64,000 nt of DNA from Volvox africanus. Its lineage: Eukaryota > Chlorophyta > Chlorophyceae > Chlamydomonadales > Volvocaceae. Position numbers and translations under genes: made by a program. The stretch is from contig BSDZ01000009.1 in assembly GCA_030268105.1 (NCBI GenBank), positions 496,001 to 560,000 of the forward strand, in the 5' to 3' direction. Shown one piece after another: positions 25,001 through 40,794 of the stretch; positions within the stretch are counted from its first letter, which is position 1, and every line of letters begins with the position of its first letter. Under the pieces are notes generated by a model that worked only from the letters and a program-made list of their open reading frames with translations, was not told the DNA's origin and did no database searches.

Positions 25001-26917
25001 ACCCGACCTGTAGAGCCTTCTTGGTGGCTTCCAGCTCGTCTTCGAGGAGCTCCAACTTCGATGTGGCAGCACGCACCCGCGCCTCCGCCTCTGAGCTGCT
25101 TGCCACAAGGACGTTGTGCCGTTCGGTGACAAGCTTCAGATCCGCCTCCAGCGCTTTGTGCCGCGCAAACATGTCCTGCCGTGCTGCCACCTCGTCCGAG
25201 AGGCGAGACTCGACCGTCTGCACGCGCGAACGAAGCTCGGCAATTGTTGCCGCATCGGCGGCGATGGTGGCCTGCACGTGGCAGTCGACAATGCGCTAAG
25301 GAGGTCGACATGCATTTGCGGGAACTGCGCCCGTATAGTTAAGAAGTACTGTATCGAAGCTGCAATACAACTGCATTACTTGTGGAAGCAAAAATACAAG
25401 CGGTCACCCTGCATGGACTTCGGCAGTGTCAAGCGACAAAACTCAGCCGCCGCATGAGGCCAGCAATGTGGCTATCGCCCCCCTCATTGCTTAAGCGTGT
25501 TGCTTATCCGATGCCACGATGCACGCCCAACTTTGAGCTGTCCAGCGCCCGACAACCCATTTGTCAGGATTGTGTATTCAGACTGTTGGCTGCCTTACGC
25601 TCTGCTGACACGCTTACTTCAAGCCGGCTGGTGTTGCTCCGCTGGGAGTTGAGCATATCCATTAATTGCGCCCGTTCTTCGTGCAGGGTGTCCAGCTGCG
25701 CAGTCGCACCACGATCAACAAGGAAATAACATCAATGCACTGGTGCAAAAACATGCCTCGCGTTTACAGGGAAGGTTGACAACTGAGCACGGCTACTCCA
25801 ACCCACGTCCGTCCATCCGCCGCCGCCTGTAACTGGCTAGGTCCGTCTGACGTTGCGATAGTAAAGAGCGGGATCACTGCTTTATTTCTCAGCAAACCTC
25901 GCGCCTAACCGACTGTTAAGCCTCCATTCCCGTGTTCCCGGAAGGAAAACCCACCTGATGATGGACCACATCCTTGCTGGCTCGCAGCTGTGCACATTCC
26001 GCTTCGAGCGCCAATCTGTGACCCTGCTCCTCTTTGTACCTGCAGGAGGCACTTGTCCGGCCGTATAAGTTGCTGAACTAGTTTCTCAGAATGATTATGA
26101 TTATGATATGAATGAAGCACCGCATCTAGCTAGGAACGAGCTCTAGCAAGGCTATCAAAAAACACTTTCTTTGCAAGCCTTGCTTGTGTGTGTGAAAGAT
26201 TGTGTGTTTCAATGTCCATGTTTCCGTTGCCACCACACCTCCTGTTCAGCTCCTTCAGCTGCAGCAAATGTTTCTTGTCCAAGAGTTTCCGCGCCTTCTC
26301 CATCCTCTCTATTGTGGCTTGTAGGACATCAATGCTTAACTCCTTCTCGCGCAGTTGGTCACGGACCTACGCACAACGCAATCTGAAATTTGCGAATATG
26401 GACGGGTGGGGCTGCTACGCTGTAAGATCCTTGGTGCAGTTCCCTGCAGCCCACTAATCGCCCCCGAGTGATGATCATCCTGCTGATTGCCCTCACGCAG
26501 AATGACCAAGTCCGTAACAACAATATGGTCATCGTGCTGACTTGCCTGATCTGAGCCTGATCGCGCCTTCAAAAGTTCCTCCGCCAAGACGGCGTTCGCA
26601 TTGCGTAACTCCTGTGACCCATCAGCACGTGTGTTTCCGTGTCCAGAGACGGTGCGGGTGCTGATGTATGCAAAGCGCACCTGCATAGCGCTCTTGTTCA
26701 TGCTCAGCAACCTCTGCTCCAAGGCTCGTTGCCCACCGCGTACCAAAAAATTACGAGGGTCATGGGAAGAGCCTCCAAGGTCCTCAGTACCCGGTGTCCC
26801 GCATACATGCCCGGCAGTTTTCTTTGGGGTCTTGGGCTTTTTGTGAGTGCTACTTCCGATCTCATAGCTTGTGGAAGGAAGTATAAGGATGGAGTTGCCG
26901 GCTTTGCACTGGGCCAT
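19035..26917 (-). CDS. Long coiled-coil protein with Gly/Pro/His-rich C-terminus
   Basis: Not assigned to a named family. Sixteen exons on the minus strand: 26917-26681, 26611-26546, 26366-26239, 26039-25955, 25695-25618, 25295-25008, 24675-24436, 24216-23925, 23524-23358, 23188-23045, 22751-22653, 21934-21851, 21537-21445, 20941-20324, 20173-19706 and 19391-19035. They close in phase to 1147 residues. Residues of about 80-700 are almost continuous heptad-type coiled coil, with runs such as QQQRDELQQQRDELQQQ and REEVLHLTSQQV. The next 350 residues are disordered and contain two copies of an SLDLDD...DRR unit. The protein ends with a short helix, SLQERLQRLLGTGKLS. Two introns use GC donors (after 26546 and after 21445). 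The architecture resembles centriolar, basal-body or flagellar coiled-coil proteins, but that is only a guess from shape. Confidence 0.8.
20380..20640 (-). repeat. Internal protein repeat, SLDLDD units
   Basis: Within the coiled-coil gene's large exon two similar segments occur in tandem: D-SLDLDDDMAADRR followed by an R/G-rich linker, then G-SLDLDDGVAPDRR followed by another R/G-rich linker. Both DNA and protein are similar (for example atcaagatcca on the plus strand at 20,522 and 20,630). This indicates a recent internal duplication of roughly 105 bases. Confidence 0.7.
22955..22998. repeat. A/T-rich simple repeat in an intron
   Basis: Poly-A followed by AAAT and TA repeats. It lies in the intron between the exons starting at 23188 and 22751 of the coiled-coil gene. 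Confidence 0.85.
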
Positions 26918-27516
26918 GGGGAGGTCGTGCCCAACGTGGCAACTTGAATAACTGCAAACAAATCATTCGTATTCCATTTTCCACGTTTGCCAAAGCTAAG
27001 AGTGGCTATGGAACAACAGACGCTTGGTCAGCTGTCTGATGATGAAAGTCAAAAATTCTGTATAAATAAGCTTTTATCAGAGACATTTATTTGGCTATTA
27101 ACAATGTTGATACATTCCATGCGCGTGCGCGGCAATAAGATCCAGAGGAAGAGACCTAAAGGTCCGAATCACAGCTCCGAACGCATACAACCGCTATGTA
27201 CTTTTATGACATATTCCTGAACTGGAATGCGCGGATATATCTTGTATAGGTAATTTACACGTATTACGGTAGGTCCTGCTTGTTGTCAAACTACCCCATA
27301 ACTATTCGTCCAGGCGGTTCAAACTGTCTAATTCACATATGACTAATATATGGCCTGTCTTCTATTGACCAGAAAGTAGGACTATATGTGATGCAGAGCC
27401 AGTCATGCCTTCACTGAGAGCAACAATGTTTTGTGTCCCTTGGCCTGTGCCCTTTGAGGAGTTGGTCCCTTGAACTTTCAAGCATACAAAAATTCCCCAA
27501 ATTAATTTTACACTCA
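26918..27516. other. Spacer upstream of the coiled-coil gene
   Basis: The promoter of the minus-strand coiled-coil gene should lie here. No recognisable gene. Confidence 0.35.
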
Positions 27517-27867
27517 TAACAGGTTGCTTTTATTGTTATTCCTGAAGCTTGTAAGGATGATGAAGATGGTTATGAGGTTCTATCCTATAGAGAATCTTAC
27601 AGGGTTTTACCAAGTGCGTATGCTTATGATAACTTGAGCAGATCAGGTAAGTTTAACCCAGGTCGATCTTTTATGCCAGTTGTGTTGCCAGGGATTCCAG
27701 ATCATCTCAGGTAACGTACGGCGATACTTGCTGTTTACGCATTAGACGGTCATTATGCTGGTGCAATCATACACGACATACCAGTACACATGGATAATGA
27801 CAATCAGATTCTGCATTTTTGTATGAATGGTTTTCGCCGACCGATACCCGATGCACTGCATGTTGTA
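27517..27867 (+). pseudogene. Coding-like island of unknown origin
   Basis: Reading from 27522 after a possible acceptor (cataacag), a clean frame runs about 60 codons. It includes IPEACKDDEDGYEVL and NPGRSFMPVVLPGIPDHL, then reaches a TAA near 27,714. The same frame then continues for about 50 codons (YALDGHYAGAIIHDIPVHMD) to TGA near 27,867. Composition is AT-biased, with many GAT, GAA, TAT and CCA codons, unlike the GC-rich exons nearby. A strong donor-like gtaagt sits inside the first part at about 27,648. It may be a broken gene, a short spliced gene or an inserted foreign fragment. I do not recognise the protein. Confidence 0.3.
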
Positions 27868-28327
27868 TGATTAGGGTCATTCGGATTTCGGCCTACCCGC
27901 TGCGAAACTAGGATTCTGTGAATGCCAGGGGTCTTCCACAAGTTGATTCGTGCTGTCTTGTTCTCAGTTGGCGTGTTATAAATAACCATGGGTCATATGA
28001 TCACGGAAAGCCAGTTTGGCAGAGTCCGGTCAGAAATCAGTTTTTCATTCTTGTAACTTTCAATCTTGAAACCGCACATTGTTCGTCCTGTGCACTTACG
28101 CTTATCACAAATTCACTCAACCCCCTTCCAATACCGTCTGTCTATTCTGTGCAACGGGCTTGTTTCTTCAGTAAACAGCGATAGTAAGAGGTGGTGAGGA
28201 TAAAGCACTAGCTGAAATGAATTACAATTATGAACACTCAGTATAGCCGTCTGATGAGAAATTAAGATGGTCTATTTTAATCGGAATATTTAAAATACTA
28301 TAACTTAAGTCGACAATATTTTCACTT

Positions 28328-28400
28328 GGAGACGTGGCGCAATGGATAGCGCATCAGACTTCGGATCTGAGGGTTGTGGGTTCGAGTCCCATCGTCTTCG
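28328..28400 (+). tRNA. tRNA-Arg (anticodon TCG)
   Basis: A complete 73-base cloverleaf without intron. Acceptor GGAGACG pairs with CGTCTTC (one G-U), and the discriminator is G. The D arm is GCGC-AATGGATA-GCGC. The anticodon stem TCAGA/TCTGA encloses loop CTTCGGA, giving anticodon TCG, which reads CGA (Arg). The T arm is GTGGG-TTCGAGT-CCCAT. The short T run at 28404-28408 is a plausible Pol III terminator. CCA is not encoded, as expected for a nuclear tRNA. Confidence 0.95.
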
Positions 28401-29179
28401 GAAGTTTTGATATTGGCTAAGCGCATTTCATGAAACCCGTGATGCCATGAATCATACACATACACTGAGGCCGGAGGGATTCATGTTCACACAACATTGT
28501 GCCACTTGCAAACCTTACAAGGCCGTGCAGACCTGTTCAGGCGCCACGGTAAAACGTACATCAATTCCTTAGGATGTTTGCTTTTCCATTACCCTCGTGC
28601 AACTATTGGCACAGATTCCCCACACCTTTCTTCGCGGCCATGCATACATGAACACTGGCATGTGGCCGACCCCTTGTCGAACACGATGGCCGCACATGGC
28701 TACGGAACTTCGCGTCTATTGCGGAACGAGTCCTTAACATTATTGCTAGGACAATTCTTTTAGCTGATAAGCTTTCAAAGTATTTGTGAGCGCACTGCCA
28801 TTACTGTCGCCTGAGAAAGCTTCACCCTCTTCCATTAGCCACCACCCTCCACCACGCGTCAACTCAGCCGCTCTCCTATTCACTTCCTCCCGCACTTATG
28901 CAGGCAGTTATCACGTGACGACTGAACCAGGACAAAATGCTAATGGGTCTAAAATCATGGGGTCCGGAATGCGGCCTGCAAGCCCTGTTAGGGCAATGCT
29001 GTACCAAGGCCGTACTAATTCCGACATTGCAATGTGTTGAGTTTTCTTCAAGCTCGCATCCTAAATATATTAGACAGTACGATTGCCATTCCACTGGCTT
29101 ATGAGCGTTTGCCCACGTTACCGGTCTTCTTGTGGTATTCCAGCGAAGCCCCAAGTATTTCGTTTTTGGCTGCAGCCAA
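28401..29179. other. Spacer between tRNA-Arg and the BSD-domain gene
   Basis: No gene was recognised. The promoter and 5' UTR of the plus-strand BSD gene must lie here. Confidence 0.35.
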
Positions 29180-31921
29180 ATGGACTGGCTGAAAGGCAGC
29201 ATTTTGGCTGCTCAGAAACAAGCACAGGAAGCTGCAGAAAAGGCAAAGGCACTTGCACAGCAAGCATCAGTGCAAGCGAGGGCCATCGCAGAGCAGGCTT
29301 CTGAGCAGGCAAAGGCGCTTGCGGAACAGGCAACTGAACAAGCCAAAATTTTCGCAGAACAAGCGTCTGAAAAAGCTAAACAGGCGTCCGAGAAAGCGAA
29401 GGTATAAGGGAACGGGGGTGCTGTTGCAGGGACTCGCTGAAAGGTGCCCCAGCGTTGCCTATGTAGGTCTTGGCAACTGCTGCTGCGGAAGAAGCTCAAG
29501 CTAGGTTGCAAGTACTTTCAGCGCAGGTGCGACCTTCCTCTTAACCAACAGCGTTGGCTTATGTTATGCCCGAGGTCCGAGAAAGAGCTTGAAGGAGCAG
29601 GGCTTTGCCAAGCCCTGGGACGGGGTTAGGCCAGTAGGAACGACCGATATCCAAGAAGGTGGGGCATACGTGTTTCCGCAAATAGATAGACACACACAGC
29701 TTAGGATGAGCCCAGCAAGCATTGCAACCCATACGGGCTGTGAGCCCACCTTATATATCCAATGCCATCCGCTGCCCTATCCGCATACCCCGTATGCGGG
29801 TTATATCCCGACCACTGCAATTGCCATCAACACCAGACTACCATTACCACCAGCGGATCTACATCGGACACTGATCCGGCTGAGCTTGCGAAGTATGGCG
29901 TGACCGCTGGTCTGTTGGAAACTGTGGCAGGAATGACGTACAGCACCTTCAGGTATGGATAATTCCTCCTAATGCCACACCGTGTGCAACCGTTTTGCTG
30001 TCGATTTGATCAACATAGCTTTTCATGTCTGTATTTCCCATTCTCTGTTCGTTTTGAGACCCGAAGCGGGCTCTCCTCTCTGTTTTGGTGTTTATGTCGA
30101 GTCCTTTTGCTTGCCTCTTGTCATTTTTCTGTTTTGCACCTGCAGCGATTACCCGGTGGAGATGCTTGCAAGCACGAATCCGATGGGCCTAGCGTCCCCC
30201 ATCCCGCCACCGGGCTTCCGGCTGACCCCCTGGCAGGAACGGCACGCACTGCTGGTCCTCACAAGAGGCGACCAGCTCCAGGGTCTGCGCTTTGCGTTGT
30301 GCCCCAAGTGAGTCCGAGCGGCATGCGTTCGAAATGATATGCGCACTAGCAGTTCGTTGTATAAGAATATGGCGGTGATGCGGAAATCAATACGATGCAT
30401 CTGTCTCCTGGCACGGAGGGTGAGCTGAAGTTTAGGATTGGACATGAGCGAAGCAATAAAGATTTCTGTCCAGGGCTGAGCTAAAACATGAGCCTCCAAG
30501 CTTGTGTAATACAAAGACGGCGTGCTAAACAAAGATGGAGTGCGCTGAGCACAGCAGCTGTTTCCCCGGGCTTACGGTTTTGGTATTTCGCGTCTGCATG
30601 ATGGCATATCTCCTTTGCTATGGTGCAATTGCAGACGCATGAGTGAGGAGATGTTCTGGATTATCTACTTCACTTTGGTGAAAGCCTTGCTACCGCCGGA
30701 GGCCTTTGCGAAAGCCTCGGCGACGGGCCCCGCCTGGGAGGTCGCTGGGCAGGGGGTCCTGGGCTCCGCGTACGGCAGCGCAAAGAGCTTGCGGGTGAGT
30801 ATACCGGGTCATTGAAATTTGAGTAAAGAATTGAAAGTTGCGTGGGGACGAGGTTATATGCGGAAGTACGCGCAGCAAACAGATGATAACCGCATGAAGT
30901 TGGAGAACATGAAGTGTTATTTGAGCGGGAAGCAACTGCACAGTGGCCAACATTGAGGAGGTTTGGCGCAGGGGGTCAATGACCAGGCATGGCTCGCTTA
31001 AAGGCCTCAAGGCCAGCATGAGGTCGATCAGGTTCGTTGAAAGCGCGTTTCTCGATGCTACTTGTGCCGGTATCCTTAGGATAATGAGCCAGCACTAAAC
31101 CTACCTGATGGGATCATGAATTTTGTAGCGCATGTGAAAACTGTTGGATTCAGCAATCTCGCCCGATGGCTTAATCCTGGTCTGCCTTCTGCAGGCTTCG
31201 TCGAACATGCCGATCTCCACGCATAGCAGCACATCGCGACTGGCAGAGGAGGTGGTCCCCACTGCCGCGGCGACCACGTCCGCCAGGACAATTGGGGCTG
31301 TCGCCGCAGGGACCTCCGCTGCGTCCACATGCCGCACTTCGGTCGAGGACGAAGGTGTCCTGGTGGACATGGGCGCATCCTCACACTCTGGCGAGGGCGA
31401 GGGCGACGAGGATGAAGACGGTGCGGAGGGAGGCGAGGCAGATTTGGATGCCTTGGAAGACGATCCCGAGCTGGCTGCTTACTTAGAGGTAGGGTGATAC
31501 CCGGGACCTGGGTCCTGCCATACCCTCCGATTTGTGCTCGGCAAGATTGTTATCTGGCCTATTCTGACGCCTGGGACAGTAAGGCTGAGCTGTGGGCCTC
31601 GCGGTCAAGGCCACTGGCAAGCGTCAGTGTGATGGATGTGGGTAATGCCTTGTTACCTGCATATCACACGTTTGGCTGCAGAGCAAGGTGTCAGATATCC
31701 TCCTCGCGGATGCCCGCGCCCTTTTGTGTCCTATTGCTGGTGGCCTGCAGGAAGCTTTGGATGTTGCCGAGGAGGGTGGCGACGGTGAGGGGTTGTCAGA
31801 CCTAGGATCCGCCACCGATGACCTGGACGACTACATCAACCAACTGGACGCGGAGCTGGGGCCGGAGGGTGGCAGCGGAGATGGAGATATGGGTTCACCC
31901 TCTCCAGTTAAGCCAGTTTAG
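29180..31921 (+). CDS. BSD-domain-containing protein
   Basis: Soluble protein of the plant/algal BSD-domain group (domain named after BTF2-like, synapse-associated and DOS2-like proteins). Its role is unknown; the family has been linked to signalling and membrane trafficking. Exons: 29180-29401, 29467-29526, one near 29,590-29,640, one ending at 29952, 30146-30307, 30635-30794, 31195-31488 and 31682-31921 (stop TAG). Exon 1 encodes an Ala/Gln/Lys 11-mer-type amphipathic helix (repeats like AEQASEQAKALAEQATEQ). The middle has the conserved YGVT...TYSTF-SDYP segment. The BSD domain itself spans FRLTPWQERHALLVL and LRFALCPK, spliced to RMSEEMFWIIYFTLVKALLP, and shows the F-W pair of the fold. 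The C-terminal 175 residues are acidic and disordered. The joint between exons 3 and 4 is uncertain because several donor and acceptor pairs fit. Confidence 0.85.
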
Positions 31922-32872
31922 TTCGAGCAGGGTGTGTGCTGTGCACGAGGCTTGGTGTCCTACGGCCGGCAATAGTGGCGTACAGAAATCATCGGCAGAG
32001 ATCCTGGCCTGCCAAGGTTACCAACTCATCGGAAAGGCCAGGGGTGGATTCCGCATCGCTGAGGTGGGCTGGCACGGTGAGGCCCATAACTTGATTATCA
32101 GTAAACGTTTCCTGGCGTCTTGTGTGCTAGTATGTTATTGCAGGTAAAGTTGTGTGTGAGTTCATAGCCAATTGTGTGAAAAGAATCCAACTGGGGAGCG
32201 TTCTCAAAGAACCGCCGAAGGCACATAGTGTGCGGCCAGTTGCATGCTACAAGTTTGTATAGGCAAAGAGTTTGCAAACTCCAACTTGGTGTTGGGAATG
32301 TGATGACTGATGTGGAGAGTCGCTGCATCAAGTCCACTATGTGCTTACTCTTACAGTTATATGCATGTTTCTCACACGCATAGAGTCCATGCTCCAATCG
32401 CCACTAGGCAAAACTATTATAATCTAGATGCCATACGGCACCCATACACATGCAATTGGACTTGTCGACAGCAAGTTGCTGCTGTCCGCCACACAAGCGT
32501 ACAAATCAACAGAAGTTTTGTGCGACTTGCTGGTTGCCCACAATGCTATAATAAATAAAAGGGAATCGATTGGCAGGAGAGCTAAGAATCCTGTCTGAGT
32601 CCTATGTGTAAAAAGGGTATGTGTTGACTTCTATCCTATGTACACCTGCTGTCGTCGTAAATTGTTCACCGGCTGTGCGAGACGGCTGAAACGCTTCTTC
32701 AGAGCGTTCGCCACAAACACTAACATGACGACCATACGGATAGTCGCCGTCAGCCTGAAGACTTGAACGACATGATGGGGTTATCGCTTGCCCTTCTGCG
32801 CATAGCCTTTTTGCGCGTACTGCGAATGTATAGCACATCGGGAACTGTTAGGAGCTGTGAAATGGAGTGTCA
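31922..32872. other. Spacer between convergent BSD and EAF6 genes
   Basis: Contains both 3' untranslated regions. No exon or RNA gene was recognised. Confidence 0.4.
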
Positions 32873-32877
32873 TTACA
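32873..32877 (-). other. Probable polyadenylation signal (TGTAA) of the EAF6 gene
   Basis: TTACA on the plus strand reads TGTAA on the minus strand, 136 bases after the stop codon. TGTAA is the established green-algal polyadenylation signal. A five-base match alone is weak. Confidence 0.4.
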
Positions 32878-33012
32878 GAACTACCCGATTCAAGCCCTCA
32901 CCTTCTTTCCATAAATGAGTGGCGTCATCGACTCTAATGCTTCTAAAGGGGGCTGCTCCATTTCTCGAGTCTACAACGATTATTTATTGGGAGGGGTGCG
33001 GCATCCAGGCCG

Positions 33013-33431
33013 TTAGGGAAGGCTGTGCAGTATGGGTACGTCCGACAGCAGGAAACCCACCACTGGAGAGGACTTGGACGACAGGCTGAAGAGCCTATCC
33101 TCCGGTTTGAAAGTGCGCGTCTTCTTCCTCAAAATATCCTTGGAGTTCAAGAAACCCTCGAATCCCTGCCAAAGAAGCTTCATTAGTATCCGTCTATATT
33201 ATCACGGCTTTCAATAAATGCCCACCTTCAAAACGGTGCCGCATTGGCTATACTCGGCTGACAGATAGCTGTGCTCCATTTCAGCAATCTGCATTGATGG
33301 AATGTATGCAGCAATTTTTTTGACTGAAATGCAAAGCGCGCAGACGCGCTCCAGCTCACCAATCGCTCTATCTTGCTGAGATCCCCTTCTAACGTCTGCT
33401 TTAAGGCCTGACACTCCTCCAGGAGGCTCAT
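33013..33431 (-). CDS. EAF6: EAF6/MEAF6-type NuA4 histone acetyltransferase subunit
   Basis: Small nuclear subunit of NuA4/MYST histone acetyltransferase complexes, which helps hold the catalytic module. Three exons: 33431-33360, 33288-33226 and 33165-33013, with phases closing to 95 residues. Residues 1-30 form a coiled-coil (LLEECQALKQTLEGDLSKIE). Next comes the family core MEHSYLSAEYSQCGTVLKGF, then EGFLNSKDILRK and the hallmark FKPEDRLFSLSSKSSP. The start is supported by an in-frame TGA about 24 bases upstream of the ATG. Known homologues are usually somewhat longer, so this is a compact version lacking a C-terminal tail. The next gene upstream on the same strand is the DEAD-box helicase, whose stop lies 508 bases before this start. 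Confidence 0.88.
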
Positions 33432-33939
33432 CCCGTCAGCGACGCTCTTTCCTCATGTGATTCTGCACACGACAATGTTTCAAGGTCTCTGTGACACAAC
33501 AGAGTAACCCTTGTTTTTTATTATTAACTTTTAACTGTTCCAAAAGAAAAATGGCTCGTAAATTACATCAGCCGAAGCAGTTTCTATTAGGATCCCTTCG
33601 GATGAGCGGTTTCTGCTGCAGGAACCTGTCCTTTTGATAATTAATTAAATTAACAGATAACATTGTGCTCTGGAAGGCCACATACGCATTCCCGGAAATC
33701 GTACGGCACTATTGGCACAATCCAGTACCAGCTATCAATCTACATTCACAAACGATTAAAACACGACACAAGGAACATAAAAACCTAGCATCCTCCCTAA
33801 GCAACAAGGGAAGCTTCAGACAACCTTCAGGTCAGCCAGTTAGTACCCACAACGTCTGCACTTGCATACACACTCTGCAACCTCATTAACATGATTATCC
33901 CACTCCTTATCCTCCCTTGCCACACTCATGCCCCACACT
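33432..33939. other. Spacer between helicase and EAF6 genes
   Basis: AT-rich DNA carrying the helicase 3' UTR and the EAF6 promoter. A TTACA near 33,562 may serve the helicase as a distant polyadenylation signal. Nothing else was seen. Confidence 0.35.
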
Positions 33940-38582
<4,643 letters not shown>

Positions 38583-40794
38583 CCATGACGTACTATTGAA
38601 CAGGCCTGCGACAGTATGTTGTTTTAAAGGAGGAAGGTACTGTATTCCGCTGCACTGTGCAGGCCGACAGCAGGATTCCGTCAGAGACCGCCAACCTTCG
38701 CTGGCAAGTTTTATTCAAGCCGTAGGTCGGAATCTATCGCACACCTGCTGAGCGGAAACAGCTCCGTGCGAATCGATCACACGAACTGTATCCTGTCGAG
38801 CGTCCGGCGGCCCGCAATAGGCGCGCTGCTGCCTGGAAAGAGCGTCCAGATGACATTTTAATAACGATCTCTTGAGTTTACTTTGAAAATAATTGCCAGA
38901 AGTCAAAGGAACTTTCCACGAAAAGCGTTAACGTTTGTAATCAGCGTCCTTGCAAAACCGCAATCACAAATGAACCAAGTTCTTGAACTTAACGAATGAA
39001 AATAACTATCCTCACAACAAACGGTTACAGTTCGGATAGCGCGTGGTAACTTTAATGTCGATCACTTGTCATTCGTTGTACTACACCTTTACGATGTTAC
39101 AAGCTGTCAATAGCCCTCCCCGTAAGGTTATCCGTCTTACATTCCAAAGGCACACGATTGTTGCAGTATTCAATACCAACTTATTTTTGTCAAAAGCCAT
39201 ACTCCTGCTATCGCATGCGTGCTTCAGGATGAGTTGTGAATCAAGTATGTCTCCACTCGACGGTACGGCGAAATGCGATGACCACCACCAAAGTACCATC
39301 CTCCGACCAGAGAGCAGATGCACGCCAGGATAGCCTGTGGGCATGGAGAGCGCGGGCGCTGTTGGACAAGGCGCACTAAGGCCCAAGGGTTTAAAGCCCG
39401 TGCTGCACAAATTCAACAACCCATCAAACTTGATGTTTAGTCCGTAGGGGGGATTCATGCCTAACGCATGAACTTCATGCTGTCAGACGCGGTTTCATCG
39501 TGGCGCAAACAATGTGCCGAGCATTCATCCCATGCACTCTGCAAAATGTGCATCACCATGGTGCATCCCGTACGACACCTACCATAACAACCATGATAAA
39601 AAAAGGTCTCCCGTACTGGGGCTTGCACTTGCAGGTATCCTCATCTGGCACGTATGGCAGCGGACCCTTGTAGCAACAACACAGCCCACAGGCCCTGCGA
39701 AAGGTAAAGCCGAGTCGTTATACCCGGGAACGTCTGTTTTGCGAGACTGCGGAAGAGTACTTTGATGCGGCGGGCTTCAATTGCATAACGGAAGGACGTC
39801 CGGGCTGGAGTCCAACAAGTTTTTGGGATTCAGCTGTCACTCCAAGCATTTGAAAGGGTTTACCAACCCGTAGTAATACTATTCCATATGACACCCGATG
39901 GTGAACCGTAAGTATGTCGCAAGAGAAATCAATAACAATTAAGAAAAACAAGGAAAACTACAACCTTCATCAGTGCTACTGCTGGCGTGATGAACTCTGG
40001 CATTGAACCTGAAAGCATATGCTGTCCTGTGTCACATGGTCTCCCGATTTAAACGTCAATCTCTTCCCTAGGCACGCAACATCGGCCTGGGTCTTTCCAA
40101 TAGCGTGGAGGCAGGGAAAGCTGTGAAAGGTGGCCCCGGTCCTCAACCAAGGCCCAGCAAGGATTAAATTCTCCCAGGTATGCATTCCAGGCAATTAAAA
40201 TTACAAGGGACCCAGGTCATGGCGATAGCCAATCCTTGTGCCTTACCCGCACTTCTCTTTCATGCTCTTGTCAGCGCACGTAGAATCTTGTGCGTCTGAT
40301 AGTTGGACGAATATCGCAAAGCAAAGACAAAATAGGAGCCAGGTTATTGTGCGCATTCTTCAAAGATTTTTAGGCACAGTATCAAGGCGATGATATTCAG
40401 CACTTGATAATATGTGAAAGCCCATGGGCAGAATGATGTTCCGAACGCTTTGCAATTCGCAGGTATCTCCCGTACGGATGGTCCCAGGTTGCCGACTGGC
40501 GGTTAAAATAGTGCGAAAATGCAGGCTTACCTTATGCATAAAGGGAAGATACAGTGATTATTTATGTTTGCAGAAGGCAATGGGCTGGCCACAAGCTTCA
40601 CTTCTCCTCCGAGGCGCACAAGTGCTACAGTTTCTTATTTATCTTTCCTTAAAATGGCATAACTCATCATTGTAAAGTCAAAATGACGTTTGCCTTGTGG
40701 GGTACCTGTACCATGCCTGCAACGCATAGTAGTGCTGCTGCTCGAGAGCCGTTGATGTCGAATGAGTGATTTTTTCGATTGAAAACATGATGGC
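38583..40794. other. Divergent spacer between helicase and pseudo-receiver genes
   Basis: This 2.2 kb interval must hold both promoters. I found no exon with family similarity and no RNA gene. Confidence 0.4.
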
